The translations under genes were made by a program, and so were the position numbers. The notes below the pieces were generated by a model. The model was not told the DNA's origin and did not search any database. It was given only the letters and a program-made list of their open reading frames with translations. Shown here one piece after another: positions 32,307-43,337 of a DNA stretch of 64,000 bases. Every line of letters begins with the position of its first letter. The stretch's first letter is position 1. The DNA is from Bradyrhizobium tropiciagri (GTDB lineage Bacteria > Pseudomonadota > Alphaproteobacteria > Rhizobiales > Xanthobacteraceae): the NCBI RefSeq assembly GCF_018130505.1, contig NZ_JAFCKH010000007.1:124001-188000 (forward strand), given 5' to 3'.

Positions 32307-32798
32307 GTGACGACGCAACAGGCCGCATGGTGGCAGAGATACGGAACGCTGGCGCAGGTGGCGCACGCGACCGTGGCGCTGCTCGGCTTTTGCGCCGTCC
32401 TGCTGCAGATCAACGAGATCCGTTCGTCGAACCGCGCCTCCGCGGCGCGCACGGCGTATCTGGGCTACACCGATCTCGCGTTCAAGAACCCGAGATTCGC
32501 GCAGCCCGATTACGAGGCGATCAAGGCCGGCAGCCGCGAAGAGCGGTCGCAATATGACAGCTTCGTCTCGTATTTCCTCTATGCCTGCGAGGAGACCTTT
32601 GCCGCGTTCGCCGACAAGGCCGAATGGCAGGCATCCTGCGACTACGACCTGAAGCCGCATTTGCCGTTCCTCTGCGAGAAGAATCAGGCGCAGCCCGCGT
32701 ATCTCGGGACCTACGGCGCCGAGACCCAGCAATGGGTCAAAACCTCACTGAAAGCCGCTGGCGTCGCACCGCCCGACTGCAAGCTCGGAAAGACTTGA
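32307..32798 (+). CDS. Unrecognised membrane-anchored protein inside the nuo operon
   Basis: A 163-residue protein with a GTG start five bases behind nuoF and a stop seven bases before nuoG. An N-terminal hydrophobic segment (about residues 14-36, LAQVAHATVALLGFCAVLLQ) is followed by a soluble part rich in aromatic and charged residues with several Cys (YACEE, ASCDYD, FLCEKN, PPDCKL). The frame is open and uses the same high-GC third positions as its neighbours. I do not recognise the family. The tight spacing means it is co-expressed with complex I. Confidence 0.75.
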   Translation: MTTQQAAWWQRYGTLAQVAHATVALLGFCAVLLQINEIRSSNRASAARTAYLGYTDLAFKNPRFAQPDYEAIKAGSREERSQYDSFVSYFLYACEETFAAFADKAEWQASCDYDLKPHLPFLCEKNQAQPAYLGTYGAETQQWVKTSLKAAGVAPPDCKLGKT

Positions 32799-32805
32799 GA
32801 CAGAC

Positions 32806-34881
32806 ATGAGCAAGATCATTGTCGATGGCAAAGAGATCGATGTGCCGCCGGAGTACACGCTGCTGCAGGCGTGCGAAGCGGCCGGCGCCGAGATTCCGCG
32901 CTTCTGCTACCACGAGCGGCTGTCGATCGCCGGCAATTGCCGGATGTGCCTCGTCGAGGTGAAGGGCGGCCCGAAGCCGGTGGCGAGCTGCGCCTGGGCC
33001 GTGCGCGACTGCCGTCCGGGCCCGAAGGGCGAGCCGCCGGAAATCTCGACCCGTTCGCCGATGGTCAAGAAGGCGCGCGAAGGCGTGATGGAGTTCCTGC
33101 TGATCAACCATCCGCTGGACTGCCCGATCTGCGACCAGGGCGGCGAGTGCGACCTGCAGGACCAGGCGATGGGCTACGGCGTCGACACCAGCCGCTTCGC
33201 CGAGAACAAGCGCGCGGTCGAGGACAAGTATCTCGGCGCGCTGGTCAAGACCTCGATGAACCGCTGCATCCAGTGCACGCGCTGCGTCCGCTTCTCCGCC
33301 GAAGTCTGCGGCGCGCCGGAAATGGGCGCGACCGGCCGCGGCGAGGACATGGAGATCACGACCTACCTGGAGTCCGCGCTGAGCTCGGAGCTGCAGGGCA
33401 ACCTCGTCGACATCTGCCCGGTCGGCGCGCTGACCTCCAAGCCCTATGCCTTCGCGGCGCGCCCGTGGGAGCTCGGCAAGACGCAGTCGGTCGACGTGAT
33501 GGACGGCGTCGGATCGGCGATCCGCGTCGATACCCGCGGCCGCGAGGTGATGCGCATCCTGCCGCGCATCAACGAAGCCGTGAACGAGGAGTGGATTTCC
33601 GACAAGACCCGGCACGTCGTCGACGGCCTGCGCACGCAGCGCCTCGACCGGCCCTATGTGCGCCAGAACGGCCAGCTCCGGCCGGCGTCGTGGCAGGAAG
33701 CTTTTGCCGCGATCGCGGCCAAGACCGGCCGCATCGACGGCAAGCGGATCGGCGCCATCGCCGGCGATCTCGCCGCGGTCGAGGAGATGTACGCGCTGAA
33801 GGAGCTGCTCGCGAAGTTCGGCTCGGTCAATGTTGCCGTGCAGGGCGGCGACGCCTTCGACGCCAAGGCGGGCCGCGGCTCCTACATCTTCAATCCGACC
33901 ATTGCCGGCATCGACCAGGCCGATGCGCTGCTGATCATCGGCTCGCATCCGCGCAAGGAAGCGGCGGTGCTGAACGCGCGGATCCGCAAGCGCTGGCGCA
34001 ATGGCGGGCTCAAGGTAGGCCTGATCGGCAGCACGGCCGAGTTCACCTATCCGCATGAATATCTCGGCGCCGGCTCCGACACGCTCGCCGATCTCGCCGC
34101 CGGCAAGCACTCCTTCGCCGACGTGCTGAAGAACGCCAAGAACCCGATCATCCTGGTCGGCGCCGGTGCCTACACCCGTCCCGACGGCGCGGCGGTGCTG
34201 GCGCAGGCCGCCAAGCTCGCGCTCGACGTCGGCGCGCTCAAGGACGGCTGGAACGGCTTTGCCGTGCTGCAGGACACCGCCTCGCGCGCCGGCGCGCTCG
34301 ACATCGGCTTCTCGCCGGTGGCGGGCGGGCTGACCACGGCGCAGATGACGACGGCGGGCACGCTCGACGTGCTGTTCCTGCTCGGCGCCGACGAGGTCAC
34401 CGCGCCGGACGGCACCTTCGTGGTCTATATCGGCACCCATGGCGACCGCGGCGCGCATCGCGCCGACGTGATCCTGCCGGGCGCCGCCTATACCGAGAAG
34501 TCCGGCATCTACGTCAACACCGAGGGCAGGGCGCAGATCGCCAACCGCGCCGCGTTCCCGCCCGGCGAAGCCCGCGAGGACTGGGCGATCCTGCGCGCGC
34601 TGTCCGACGTGCTCGGCAAGAAGCTGCCGTTCGACTCGCTGCAGGCGCTGCGCCAGGCGCTGTTCAAGGCAGTGCCGCATCTGATGCGGCTCGACCAGAT
34701 CGAGGCCGGCAAGGCCGACGACGTCAAGGCGCTGGCCGGCAAGGGCGGCAACGTCGACAAGGCGGCGTTCAAGCCGACCGTCGAGGACTTCTATTTGACC
34801 AACCCGATTGCGCGGGCCTCTGCCGTGATGGCGGAGTGCTCGCGGCTGGCATCGGACCGAATGCTGACGGCAGCGGAGTGA
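32806..34881 (+). CDS. nuoG: NADH-quinone oxidoreductase subunit G
   Basis: A 691-residue 75 kDa-type subunit. The N-terminal ferredoxin domain holds N1b (Cys34, Cys45, Cys48, Cys62); N5 follows with the unusual His ligand (His102, Cys106, Cys109, Cys115), then N4 (Cys154, Cys157, Cys160, Cys204). The rest is a molybdopterin-oxidoreductase-like domain without cofactor. It passes electrons from NuoF toward NuoI. Length is the shorter alphaproteobacterial/mitochondrial form. Confidence 0.98.
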   Translation: MSKIIVDGKEIDVPPEYTLLQACEAAGAEIPRFCYHERLSIAGNCRMCLVEVKGGPKPVASCAWAVRDCRPGPKGEPPEISTRSPMVKKAREGVMEFLLINHPLDCPICDQGGECDLQDQAMGYGVDTSRFAENKRAVEDKYLGALVKTSMNRCIQCTRCVRFSAEVCGAPEMGATGRGEDMEITTYLESALSSELQGNLVDICPVGALTSKPYAFAARPWELGKTQSVDVMDGVGSAIRVDTRGREVMRILPRINEAVNEEWISDKTRHVVDGLRTQRLDRPYVRQNGQLRPASWQEAFAAIAAKTGRIDGKRIGAIAGDLAAVEEMYALKELLAKFGSVNVAVQGGDAFDAKAGRGSYIFNPTIAGIDQADALLIIGSHPRKEAAVLNARIRKRWRNGGLKVGLIGSTAEFTYPHEYLGAGSDTLADLAAGKHSFADVLKNAKNPIILVGAGAYTRPDGAAVLAQAAKLALDVGALKDGWNGFAVLQDTASRAGALDIGFSPVAGGLTTAQMTTAGTLDVLFLLGADEVTAPDGTFVVYIGTHGDRGAHRADVILPGAAYTEKSGIYVNTEGRAQIANRAAFPPGEAREDWAILRALSDVLGKKLPFDSLQALRQALFKAVPHLMRLDQIEAGKADDVKALAGKGGNVDKAAFKPTVEDFYLTNPIARASAVMAECSRLASDRMLTAAE

Positions 34882-34891
34882 GCGTGACCTG

Positions 34892-35962
34892 ATGGCTGAT
34901 TTCTTCGCAAGCTCGTTCTGGACCGGCTTCCTCTGGCCGCTGATCGTCATGGTCGCGGAGAGCGTGCTGCTGCTGGTCGTGCTCCTGATCGCGATCGCCT
35001 ACATCCTGCTCGCCGACCGCAAGATCTGGGCGGCGGTGCAGATCCGTCGCGGCCCCAACGTGGTCGGCCCGTTCGGCCTGCTGCAGTCCTTCGCCGACCT
35101 GTTGAAGTTCGTGCTGAAGGAGCCGGTGATTCCTGATGGCTCCAACAAGGGCGTGTTCCTGCTGGCGCCGCTGGTCTCCTGCGTGCTGGCGCTGGCCGCC
35201 TGGGCCGTGATCCCGATGGATTGGGGCTGGGTGATCTCCGACATCAATGTCGGCATCCTCTACATCTTCGCGATCTCGTCGCTGTCGATCTACGGCGTGA
35301 TCATGGCCGGCTGGTCGTCGAACTCGAAGTATCCGTTCCTCGCCGCGCTGCGCTCGGCGGCGCAGATGGTGTCCTACGAGGTCTCGATCGGCTTCGTCAT
35401 CATCACCGTGCTGCTCTGCGCCGGCTCGCTGAACCTGTCGCATGTGGTGGATGCGCAGAACACCCGCGGGCTCGCGCACCTGATCGGGCTGCCGCAGCTC
35501 ACGATCCTGAACTGGTACGTGTGGCCGCTGTTCCCGATGTTCGTGGTGTTCTACGTCTCGGCGCTGGCTGAGACCAACCGTCCGCCGTTCGACCTCGTCG
35601 AAGCCGAATCCGAGCTGGTCGCCGGCTTCATGACCGAATACGGCTCGACGCCGTACCTGTTGTTCATGCTCGGCGAGTATGTCGCGATCACCACGATGTG
35701 CGCGCTGGCGACGATCCTGTTCCTCGGCGGCTGGCTGCCGCCGGTCAATCTGCCGCCGTTCACCTGGATCCCGGGCATCGTCTGGTTCGCCCTCAAGGTG
35801 TTCTTCATGTTCTTCATGTTCGCGATGGCGAAGGCGATCGTGCCGCGCTACCGCTACGATCAACTGATGCGGCTCGGCTGGAAGGTGTTCCTGCCGCTGT
35901 CGCTGGCAATGGTGGTGATCGTGGCCGGCGTGCTGCAGTTCGCCGGCATCGCGCCGAAGTGA
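34892..35962 (+). CDS. nuoH: NADH-quinone oxidoreductase subunit H
   Basis: A 356-residue membrane subunit with eight helices that contacts the quinone site and links the two arms. Motifs [20 protein letters not shown] (near residue 45) and [10 protein letters not shown] (226-235) are diagnostic; the Glu in the second is essential in the family. Confidence 0.98.
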   Translation: MADFFASSFWTGFLWPLIVMVAESVLLLVVLLIAIAYILLADRKIWAAVQIRRGPNVVGPFGLLQSFADLLKFVLKEPVIPDGSNKGVFLLAPLVSCVLALAAWAVIPMDWGWVISDINVGILYIFAISSLSIYGVIMAGWSSNSKYPFLAALRSAAQMVSYEVSIGFVIITVLLCAGSLNLSHVVDAQNTRGLAHLIGLPQLTILNWYVWPLFPMFVVFYVSALAETNRPPFDLVEAESELVAGFMTEYGSTPYLLFMLGEYVAITTMCALATILFLGGWLPPVNLPPFTWIPGIVWFALKVFFMFFMFAMAKAIVPRYRYDQLMRLGWKVFLPLSLAMVVIVAGVLQFAGIAPK

Positions 35963-35969
35963 GGCCGTC

Positions 35970-36464
35970 ATGAGTGTCAACGTCAACGCAACTGCCCGCT
36001 CGCTTCTGCTCTCGGAATTCGTCTCGGCGTTCTTCCTCGCCATGCGCTATTTCTTCAAGCCGAAGCCGACACTGAACTATCCCTTCGAGAAGGGCCCGAT
36101 CTCGCCGCGTTTCCGCGGCGAGCACGCGCTGCGCCGCTATCCGAACGGCGAGGAACGCTGCATCGCCTGCAAGCTGTGCGAGGCGATCTGCCCGGCGCAG
36201 GCGATCACGATCGAGGCCGGTCCGCGCCGCAACGACGGCACCCGCCGCACGGTCCGTTACGACATCGACATGGTGAAGTGCATCTATTGCGGCCTGTGCC
36301 AGGAGGCCTGCCCGGTGGATGCCATCGTCGAGGGCCCGAATTTCGAATTCGCGACCGAGACCCGCGAGGAGCTCTTCTATGACAAGGCCAAGCTGCTCGC
36401 CAATGGCGACCGCTGGGAGCGCGAGATCGCGAAGTCGATCGCGCTCGACGCGCCGTACCGGTGA
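35970..36464 (+). CDS. nuoI: NADH-quinone oxidoreductase subunit I
   Basis: A 164-residue 8Fe ferredoxin-type subunit carrying N6a and N6b. Ligands are Cys64, Cys67, Cys70, Cys74 ([11 protein letters not shown]) and Cys104, Cys107, Cys110, Cys114 ([11 protein letters not shown]). It passes electrons from NuoG to N2 in NuoB. It starts seven bases behind nuoH. Confidence 0.98.
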   Translation: MSVNVNATARSLLLSEFVSAFFLAMRYFFKPKPTLNYPFEKGPISPRFRGEHALRRYPNGEERCIACKLCEAICPAQAITIEAGPRRNDGTRRTVRYDIDMVKCIYCGLCQEACPVDAIVEGPNFEFATETREELFYDKAKLLANGDRWEREIAKSIALDAPYR

Positions 36465-36473
36465 GGTGAGGGC

Positions 36474-37112
36474 ATGATCCTTCCGGCGCTGTTCTTCTAC
36501 CTGTTCGCCACCATCTGCGTGGCCTCGGCGGTCATGGTGATTGTCTCGCGCAATCCCGTGCACTCCGTGCTGTATCTGATCCTGGCCTTCGTCAACGCCT
36601 CCGGCCTGTTCATCCTGATGGGCGCCGAGTTCCTCGGCATGATGCTGATCGTGGTCTATGTCGGCGCGGTCGCGGTGCTGTTCCTGTTCGTGATCATGAT
36701 GCTCGACGTCGATTTCGTCGAGCTGCGCGAGGGCTTCATCCAGTACCTGCCGATCGGCATCGTGATCGGCGGCATCTTCATGTTCGAGCTGTTGATGGTT
36801 GTCGGTGCCTGGGTGATCAACCCGTCGGTCACCAAGACCATCACGGCGGCGATCCCGACCAACGTCAGCAACACCGAGGCGCTCGGCCTCGTGCTCTATA
36901 CGAAGTACATCCATTACTTCCAGCTTGCCGGCATGGTGCTGCTGGTCGCGATGATCGGCGCCATCGTGCTGACGCTGCGCCACAAGGCCAACGTCAAGCG
37001 GCAGAACATCAACGTGCAGAACGCGCGCACGCCCGAGATGGCGATGGCGCTGCGCAAGGTGGCGTCGGGGCAGGGCCTGCAGGATGCCGATGCGGCGGAG
37101 TGGGTGAAATGA
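36474..37112 (+). CDS. nuoJ: NADH-quinone oxidoreductase subunit J
   Basis: A 212-residue ND6-type membrane subunit with five helices; [21 protein letters not shown] near residues 57-77 is the conserved third helix containing the pi-bulge. The C-terminal soluble tail ([20 protein letters not shown]...) is longer than in E. coli. It overlaps nuoK by four bases (ATGA). Confidence 0.97.
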   Translation: MILPALFFYLFATICVASAVMVIVSRNPVHSVLYLILAFVNASGLFILMGAEFLGMMLIVVYVGAVAVLFLFVIMMLDVDFVELREGFIQYLPIGIVIGGIFMFELLMVVGAWVINPSVTKTITAAIPTNVSNTEALGLVLYTKYIHYFQLAGMVLLVAMIGAIVLTLRHKANVKRQNINVQNARTPEMAMALRKVASGQGLQDADAAEWVK

Positions 37113-37417
37113 CGATCGGGCTCGGGCACTATCTCGCGGTTGCCGCGATCCTGTTCACGCTCGGGATCCTCGGCATCTTCCTCAACCGCAAGAACATCAT
37201 CATCATCCTGATGTCGATCGAGCTGATCCTGCTGTCGGTCAACATCAACCTGGTGGCGTTCTCGACCTTCCTCGGCGACATCGTCGGCCAGGTGTTCGCG
37301 CTCCTGGTCCTGACGGTGGCGGCGGCCGAGGCCGCGATCGGTCTTGCCGTGCTGGTGGTGTATTTCCGCAACCGCGGTTCGATCGCGGTTGAAGACGTCA
37401 ATCTGATGAAGGGCTAG
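37109..37417 (+). CDS. nuoK: NADH-quinone oxidoreductase subunit K
   Basis: A 102-residue ND4L-type subunit with three helices. The conserved acidic residues in [14 protein letters not shown] and [13 protein letters not shown] that take part in proton transfer are present. I chose [11 protein letters not shown], in the ATGA overlap with nuoJ, as the N-terminus. Confidence 0.97.
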   Translation: MTIGLGHYLAVAAILFTLGILGIFLNRKNIIIILMSIELILLSVNINLVAFSTFLGDIVGQVFALLVLTVAAAEAAIGLAVLVVYFRNRGSIAVEDVNLMKG

Positions 37418-37424
37418 CGCGCCG

Positions 37425-39518
37425 ATGTACCAGGCAATCGTATTCCTGCCGCTGCTGGGCGCCATCCTTGCGGGGATCATCTCGCTGGCCGGCGCGCACG
37501 CGCGCAACCCGAGCGGCGACACCGTCGATCATCACGACGATGCGCATGGCGACGCCCATGCCCATGCCGCGGCGGCCCATGACGATCACGGGCATGACGA
37601 TCACGGACATGACGACCATGGCCACGACGACCACCACGTCGCCGAGCCGCCGGCCGCGGGTTCGCGCGCTGCCGAGCTGATCACCACCGGGCTGCTGTTC
37701 GTCTCGGCGGCGCTGTCGTGGTTCGCCCTGGCCGATGTCGGCTTCATGCATCATGACGCGCGCGTCGTGCTGCTGCCCTGGATCAATTCGGGTGACCTGC
37801 AAGTGGCGTGGTCGCTGCGGATCGACACCCTGACCGCGGTGATGCTGGTCGTGGTCAACACGGTGTCGGCGCTCGTCCACCTCTATTCCATCGGCTACAT
37901 GGACGAGGATCCGAACCGGCCGCGGTTTTTCGGCTATCTCTCGCTGTTTACCTTCGCGATGCTGATGTTGGTGACCGCGGACAATCTGGTCCAGATGTTC
38001 TTCGGCTGGGAAGGCGTCGGCCTTGCGAGCTATCTCCTGATCGGCTTCTGGTACCAGAAGCCCTCGGCGTACGCGGCGGCGATCAAGGCCTTCATCGTCA
38101 ACCGGGTCGGCGATTTCGGGTTCCTGATCGGCATCTTCTCGGTCTTCATGCTGATCGGCTCGGTCGACTTCGAGACGATCTTCCATGCCGCGCCGGGCCT
38201 GACGGGCAAGACCATCAACTTCTTCGGCTGGCATGCCGACGCGCTGACGCTGGCCTGCATCTTCCTGTTCATGGGCGCGATGGGCAAGTCGGCGCAGTTC
38301 CTGCTGCACACCTGGTTGCCGGACGCGATGGAGGGCCCGACCCCGGTGTCGGCCCTGATCCACGCCGCGACCATGGTCACCGCCGGCGTCTTCATGGTGG
38401 CGCGGCTGTCGCCGCTGTTCGAACTGGCACCGACCGCCCAGGCGGTGGTGATGTTCTTCGGCGCCACCACGGCGTTCTTCGCGGCCACCATCGGCCTCGT
38501 GCAGAACGACATCAAGCGGATCGTCGCCTATTCGACCTGTTCTCAGCTCGGCTACATGTTCGTGGCGATGGGGGCAGGCGCCTATTCGGTCGGCATGTTC
38601 CATCTGTTCACGCACGCCTTCTTCAAGGCGCTGCTGTTCCTGGGCTCCGGCTCGGTGATCTACGCGATGCACCACGAGCAGGACATCCGCAACATGGGCG
38701 GCCTGTGGCGCAAGATCCCGTACACGTTCGCGGTGATGTGCGTCGGCACGCTGGCGCTGACCGGCTTCCCGCTGTTCGCCGGCTACTTCTCCAAGGATGC
38801 GATCATCGAGTCGGCCTATGCCGCGCACAACCCGTTCGCGACCTACGCCTACATCCTGACGATCGCCGCCGCCGGCCTGACCTCGTTCTATTCCTGGCGT
38901 CTGATCTTCAAGACGTTCTTCGGCGAGCCGCACGACCAGAAGCACTACGAGGCGGCGCATGAGAGCCCGATGTGGATGCTGGTGCCGATCGGCGTGCTCG
39001 CCGCCGGCTCGATCCTCGCCGGCCTGCCGTTCAAGGAGGTTTTCGCGAGCCCGCACGGCGTCGAGGAGTTCTTCCGCGACTCCGTCAAGATGAACCCGCA
39101 TATCCTCGAGAACATGGAGCACATGCCGGGTTGGCTTGTGCCGCTACCTACCGTGATGATGGCGCTCGGCCTGTTCGTCTCGTACCTGTTCTACATCCGC
39201 AGGCCGTATCTGCCGGTCGAACTCGCGAACCAGCAGCCGATGCTGTACCAGTTCCTGCTCAACAAATGGTACTTCGACGAGCTGTACGATCTGATCTTCG
39301 TGCGCCCCGCGAAGTGGATCGGCTACCAGCTCTGGAAGAAGGGCGACGGCTTCGTCATCGACGGCTTCGGGCCCGACGGCGTCTCCGCCCGCGTGCTCGA
39401 CGTCACCCGTAACGTCGTCAAACTGCAGACCGGCTACCTCTATCACTACGCGTTCGCGATGCTGATCGGGGCCGCCGGATTGATCACCTGGTTCATGTTC
39501 GGCTTGGGAGGCCAGTAA
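37425..39518 (+). CDS. nuoL: NADH-quinone oxidoreductase subunit L, with His-Asp-rich loop
   Basis: A 697-residue antiporter-like proton-pumping subunit with the long lateral helix at its C-terminal side. Conserved features include [19 protein letters not shown] and [20 protein letters not shown]. Unusually, the loop between the first two helices (residues 36-71) contains 14 His, built on a repeated HDDHG pattern, and could bind metal ions on the periplasmic face. The rest of the protein aligns with the family without gaps that I could see, so the loop should not disturb pumping. Confidence 0.97.
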   Translation: MYQAIVFLPLLGAILAGIISLAGAHARNPSGDTVDHHDDAHGDAHAHAAAAHDDHGHDDHGHDDHGHDDHHVAEPPAAGSRAAELITTGLLFVSAALSWFALADVGFMHHDARVVLLPWINSGDLQVAWSLRIDTLTAVMLVVVNTVSALVHLYSIGYMDEDPNRPRFFGYLSLFTFAMLMLVTADNLVQMFFGWEGVGLASYLLIGFWYQKPSAYAAAIKAFIVNRVGDFGFLIGIFSVFMLIGSVDFETIFHAAPGLTGKTINFFGWHADALTLACIFLFMGAMGKSAQFLLHTWLPDAMEGPTPVSALIHAATMVTAGVFMVARLSPLFELAPTAQAVVMFFGATTAFFAATIGLVQNDIKRIVAYSTCSQLGYMFVAMGAGAYSVGMFHLFTHAFFKALLFLGSGSVIYAMHHEQDIRNMGGLWRKIPYTFAVMCVGTLALTGFPLFAGYFSKDAIIESAYAAHNPFATYAYILTIAAAGLTSFYSWRLIFKTFFGEPHDQKHYEAAHESPMWMLVPIGVLAAGSILAGLPFKEVFASPHGVEEFFRDSVKMNPHILENMEHMPGWLVPLPTVMMALGLFVSYLFYIRRPYLPVELANQQPMLYQFLLNKWYFDELYDLIFVRPAKWIGYQLWKKGDGFVIDGFGPDGVSARVLDVTRNVVKLQTGYLYHYAFAMLIGAAGLITWFMFGLGGQ

Positions 39519-39519
39519 G

Positions 39520-41031
39520 ATGACTTGGCCTATCCTTTCGGTCACGACCTTCCTGCCGGCGGTCGGCGCGATCCTGGTCTATCTGCTCGCAAGGGGCGGG
39601 GACGAGAGCGCCAACCGCACCGCGCGCTGGATCGCGCTGTGGACCACGTTGATCACCTTCGTGATCTCGCTGATCCTGGTCGCGCGGTTCGACCCGGCCT
39701 CGACCGACTTCCAGTTCGTCGAGAAGGCGTCCTGGCTCGCCACCGGCATCACCTACCACATGGGCGTCGACGGCATCTCGCTGCCGCTGATCATCCTGAC
39801 CACCGCGATCATGCCGCTCTGCATCATCGCGAGCTGGAAGGCCATCACGACCCGGGTCGGCGAATACATGATGGCGTTCCTGATCCTGGAAACGCTGATG
39901 GTCGGCACCTTCTCGGCGCTCGACCTCGTGCTGTTCTATCTGTTCTTCGAGGGCGGCCTGATCCCGATGTTCCTGATCATCGGCGTCTGGGGCGGCCCGC
40001 GCCGGGTCTATGCCTCGTTCAAGTTCTTCCTCTACACCTTCCTCGGCTCGGTCCTGATGCTGCTCGCCATCATGGCGCTGTACTGGAACGCCGGCACCAC
40101 CGACATCCCGACCCTGATGCACACCGCGGTGCCGCGTTCGCTGCAGACCTGGGCTTGGCTCGCCTTCTTCGCCTCGTTCGCGGTGAAGATGCCGATGTGG
40201 CCGGTGCACACCTGGCTGCCGGACGCGCACGTCGAAGCGCCGACGGCGGGCTCGGTGATCCTGGCCGCGATCCTGCTGAAGATGGGCGGCTACGGCTTCC
40301 TGCGCTTCTCGCTGCCGATGTTCCCGCTGGCCTCGCATGACTTCGCGCCGTTCGTGTTCACGCTCTCCGTCATCGCCATCATCTACACCTCGCTGGTGGC
40401 GCTGATGCAGGAGGACATGAAGAAGCTGATCGCGTACTCCTCGGTCGCGCATATGGGCTTCGTCACCATGGGTATCTTCGCGGTGACGACCCAGGGCGTT
40501 GCCGGCGGCATGTTCCAGATGATCTCGCACGGCATCGTCTCCGGCGCGCTGTTCCTCTGCGTCGGCGTGGTCTACGACCGCATGCACACCCGTGAGATCG
40601 CGGCCTATGGCGGCCTCGTCAACCGGATGCCGCTCTACGCGCTGACCTTCATGGTGTTCACCATGGCCAATGTCGGTCTGCCCGGCACCAGCGGCTTCGT
40701 CGGTGAGTTCATGTCACTGCTCGGCACCTTCAAGGTGTCGCTGCCGACCGCGTTCTTCGCCACCACGGGCGTGATCCTGTCGGCCGGCTACGCGCTGTGG
40801 CTCTACCGCAAGATCGTGTTCGGTGCGCTGGTCAAGCCGTCGCTGATGTCGATGAAGGACCTGACCTTCCGCGAATGCGTCACGCTGTTCCCGCTGATCG
40901 CGCTGACCATCCTGTTCGGCGTCTATCCGAAGCCGGTGCTCGACATGTCGGCCGCCTCGGTGCAGCAGCTCGTCAATAATTACAATACCGCCGTGACTGC
41001 CGTGAAGGCAGCCGCGCTGGTTACGCAGTAA
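39520..41031 (+). CDS. nuoM: NADH-quinone oxidoreductase subunit M
   Basis: A 503-residue antiporter-like membrane subunit with about 14 helices. Diagnostic segments are [21 protein letters not shown], containing the essential membrane Glu, and [20 protein letters not shown]. It starts one base behind nuoL. Confidence 0.98.
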   Translation: MTWPILSVTTFLPAVGAILVYLLARGGDESANRTARWIALWTTLITFVISLILVARFDPASTDFQFVEKASWLATGITYHMGVDGISLPLIILTTAIMPLCIIASWKAITTRVGEYMMAFLILETLMVGTFSALDLVLFYLFFEGGLIPMFLIIGVWGGPRRVYASFKFFLYTFLGSVLMLLAIMALYWNAGTTDIPTLMHTAVPRSLQTWAWLAFFASFAVKMPMWPVHTWLPDAHVEAPTAGSVILAAILLKMGGYGFLRFSLPMFPLASHDFAPFVFTLSVIAIIYTSLVALMQEDMKKLIAYSSVAHMGFVTMGIFAVTTQGVAGGMFQMISHGIVSGALFLCVGVVYDRMHTREIAAYGGLVNRMPLYALTFMVFTMANVGLPGTSGFVGEFMSLLGTFKVSLPTAFFATTGVILSAGYALWLYRKIVFGALVKPSLMSMKDLTFRECVTLFPLIALTILFGVYPKPVLDMSAASVQQLVNNYNTAVTAVKAAALVTQ

Positions 41032-41041
41032 GGCCTCCGCC

Positions 41042-42478
41042 ATGAGCTTTTCCAGTGCAGGTTATCAGTTGCAGCCGGTGCTGCCGGAGCTGGTGCTCGC
41101 GGTCGGCGCCATGGTGCTGTTGATGATCGGAGCCTATCGCGGGCAGGGGACCACGCGGCTGGTCACGGCGCTGTCGGTGTGCCTCTTGATCCTGACCGGG
41201 GTGCTCGAGCTGTGGCTGCCGGCCGGCAAGCTCGTCACCTTCGGCGGCAGCTTCATCGTCGACGACTTCGCCCGCTTCCTGAAGATCCTGGCGTTGATCG
41301 GCTCCGGCGCGACGCTGATCCTGGCGACGGAATTCCTGTCGCAGCCTTCGAACCGCAACTTCGAGTTCTCGATTCTGGTGCTGCTGTCGACGCTCGGCAT
41401 GATGGTGCTGATCTCGGCCGGCGACCTGATCTCGCTCTATCTCGGCCTCGAGCTGATGAGCCTTGCGCTGTACGTCGTCGCCGCGAGCCAGCGCGACAAC
41501 GCCAAGTCGAGCGAGGCCGGCCTGAAGTATTTCGTGCTCGGCGCGCTGTCGTCCGGCATGCTGCTGTACGGCGCCTCGCTGATCTACGGCTTCACCGGCA
41601 CGGTGAGCTTCGCCGGTATTGCGGCGGCCGCGACCAAGGGCAGCATCGGCATCGTGTTCGGCCTGGTGTTCCTGCTCGCCGGCCTCTGCTTCAAGGTCTC
41701 GGCGGTGCCGTTCCACATGTGGACGCCCGACGTCTACGAGGGCGCGCCGACCCCGGTGACGGCGTTTTTCGCCTCGGCGCCGAAGGTCGCGGCGCTCGCC
41801 GTGTTCACCCGCGCGACGCTGACCGCGTTCCCCGGCATCGTCACCGAGTGGCAGCAGATCCTGGTTTTCGTCTCGATCGCCTCGATGGCGCTGGGCTCGT
41901 TCGCGGCGATCGGCCAGACCAACATCAAGCGGCTGATGGCCTATTCCTCGATCGGCCATATGGGCTTTGCCCTGGTCGGGCTGGCCGCCGGCACCGTCGA
42001 GGGCGCCCAGGGCGTGCTGATGTACATCGCGATCTACGTCGCGATGACGCTCGGCACCTTCGCCATCATCCTTGCCATGAAGCGCAACGGCCAGGCTGTG
42101 GAGCAGATCAGCGATTTCGCCGGCCTGTCCCGCACCAACCCTCTGCTGGCTTTCGTCTTCGCGATGCTGCTGTTCTCGCTGGCCGGCGTGCCGCCGCTGG
42201 CCGGTTTCTTCGGCAAGTGGTACGTGTTCGTCGCTGCGATCAAGGCCAATCTGTTCACGCTCGCGGTGATCGGCGTGCTGACCAGCGTGGTGGGCGCGTT
42301 CTACTATCTGTCGATCGTCAAGGTGATGTATTTCGACCAGCCGCTCGCCAAGCTCGACCCGATGCGGATCGAGCTGCGCACCGTGCTGGCGGTTGCCGGC
42401 ATCTTCAACATCTTCTTCTTCGCCTATCCGGGGCCGCTGGTGAGCGTCGCCACCGCGGCGGCGAAGTCGCTTTTCTGA
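41042..42478 (+). CDS. nuoN: NADH-quinone oxidoreductase subunit N
   Basis: A 478-residue antiporter-like subunit, last of the operon. Motifs SLYLGLELMSLALYVVAA near residues 130-147 and FHMWTPDVYEGAPTPVTAFF near 224-243 are typical. A palindromic element begins right after its stop codon, before birA. Confidence 0.98.
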   Translation: MSFSSAGYQLQPVLPELVLAVGAMVLLMIGAYRGQGTTRLVTALSVCLLILTGVLELWLPAGKLVTFGGSFIVDDFARFLKILALIGSGATLILATEFLSQPSNRNFEFSILVLLSTLGMMVLISAGDLISLYLGLELMSLALYVVAASQRDNAKSSEAGLKYFVLGALSSGMLLYGASLIYGFTGTVSFAGIAAAATKGSIGIVFGLVFLLAGLCFKVSAVPFHMWTPDVYEGAPTPVTAFFASAPKVAALAVFTRATLTAFPGIVTEWQQILVFVSIASMALGSFAAIGQTNIKRLMAYSSIGHMGFALVGLAAGTVEGAQGVLMYIAIYVAMTLGTFAIILAMKRNGQAVEQISDFAGLSRTNPLLAFVFAMLLFSLAGVPPLAGFFGKWYVFVAAIKANLFTLAVIGVLTSVVGAFYYLSIVKVMYFDQPLAKLDPMRIELRTVLAVAGIFNIFFFAYPGPLVSVATAAAKSLF

Positions 42479-42479
42479 A

Positions 42480-42506
42480 CCCGAAAAGTCGAGACTGGCT
42501 TTCGGG
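42480..42506. repeat. Palindromic intergenic element (CCGAAA/TTTCGG type)
   Basis: CCCGAAA and TTTCGGG are separated by 13 bases, with a following CATGCGC remnant. It is a decayed member of the same family as the elements near 45014, 60661 and 63272. It lies between nuoN and birA and could lower read-through. Confidence 0.6.
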
Positions 42507-42530
42507 GGCAATCATGCGCAGAATATCGGT

Positions 42531-43337
42531 ATGACATTCGCGCTCGGTCCCCGCGCCATATCGGCCGGCTACATGCTCGCCGCCTTCGATCAGGTCGGCT
42601 CCACCAACACGGAGGCCATGCAGCACGCCCGTGATGGCGGGCAGGGGCCGCAATGGTTCGTGGCCGCGGAACAGACCGCGGGGCAGGGGCGGCGGCAGCG
42701 GGCCTGGATCGCGCCGCGCGGTAACCTCGCCTGCAGCATCCTCGAGGTGATCGACGTCGCGCCCGCCGTTGCCGCGACGCTTGGCTTCGTCGCGGGTCTC
42801 TCGCAGGAGGCCGCCCTCGAGCAGGTCAGCGTCGAGGCCGCGCTTCGGCTCGGTCCCGGCCGCCCGCGATACGCGCTGAAGTGGCCGAATGACGTGCTGG
42901 CCGGCGGGGCCAAGCTCGTCGGCATCAACGTGCTGGCCGAGGCCGTCGACAGCCGTCTCGCGGTCGTCGTCGGCATGGGCACCAATGTCGTGGCGGCGCC
43001 CGAGGGCATGCCGACACCTGCGGTGTCGCTCGCCGAGCTCGGCGTCCAGATCAGCGCGGAAGAACTGTTCACGGCGCTGACCGATGCCTGGGTCGAGCAC
43101 CGCGGCATCTGGGACAACGGCCGCGGCTTTGCCGAGATCCGCCGGCGCTGGCTCGAGCGCGCCGCCGGGCTCGGCGACAGGGTCGCGATCAACACGGGGA
43201 CGACCACCATCGAGGGCATCTTCGACACCATCGACGAGACCGGCTGCCTGATCGTGCGGACGCCCGAAGGCCGGCGCATCCCGATCGCGGCGGGCGATGT
43301 CTATTTCGGCAACGCGGCCTCGGCGAGGGCGGTCTGA
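42531..43337 (+). CDS. birA: Biotin--[acetyl-CoA-carboxylase] ligase, monofunctional
   Basis: A 268-residue biotin protein ligase, which makes biotinyl-AMP and transfers biotin to carboxyl-carrier proteins. Motifs GSTNTEAM (23-30), the biotin/AMP loop GQGRRQRAW (51-59; the usual GRGRRGR is altered) and KWPNDV (117-122) are present, with a small C-terminal SH3-like domain. It lacks the N-terminal helix-turn-helix, so it should not act as repressor. Its stop codon overlaps the ATG of rnj (TGATGG). Location right behind nuoN is common in alphaproteobacteria. Confidence 0.93.
   Translation: MTFALGPRAISAGYMLAAFDQVGSTNTEAMQHARDGGQGPQWFVAAEQTAGQGRRQRAWIAPRGNLACSILEVIDVAPAVAATLGFVAGLSQEAALEQVSVEAALRLGPGRPRYALKWPNDVLAGGAKLVGINVLAEAVDSRLAVVVGMGTNVVAAPEGMPTPAVSLAELGVQISAEELFTALTDAWVEHRGIWDNGRGFAEIRRRWLERAAGLGDRVAINTGTTTIEGIFDTIDETGCLIVRTPEGRRIPIAAGDVYFGNAASARAV

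Noticed and set aside
32737-34950. Very long open frame antisense to nuoG (and similar ones antisense to nnr, lon, tig and nuoL)
   Set aside because: High-GC coding DNA opens long antisense frames. The translations are rich in Arg, His and Ala without any family motif, and the opposite strand encodes clear core proteins.
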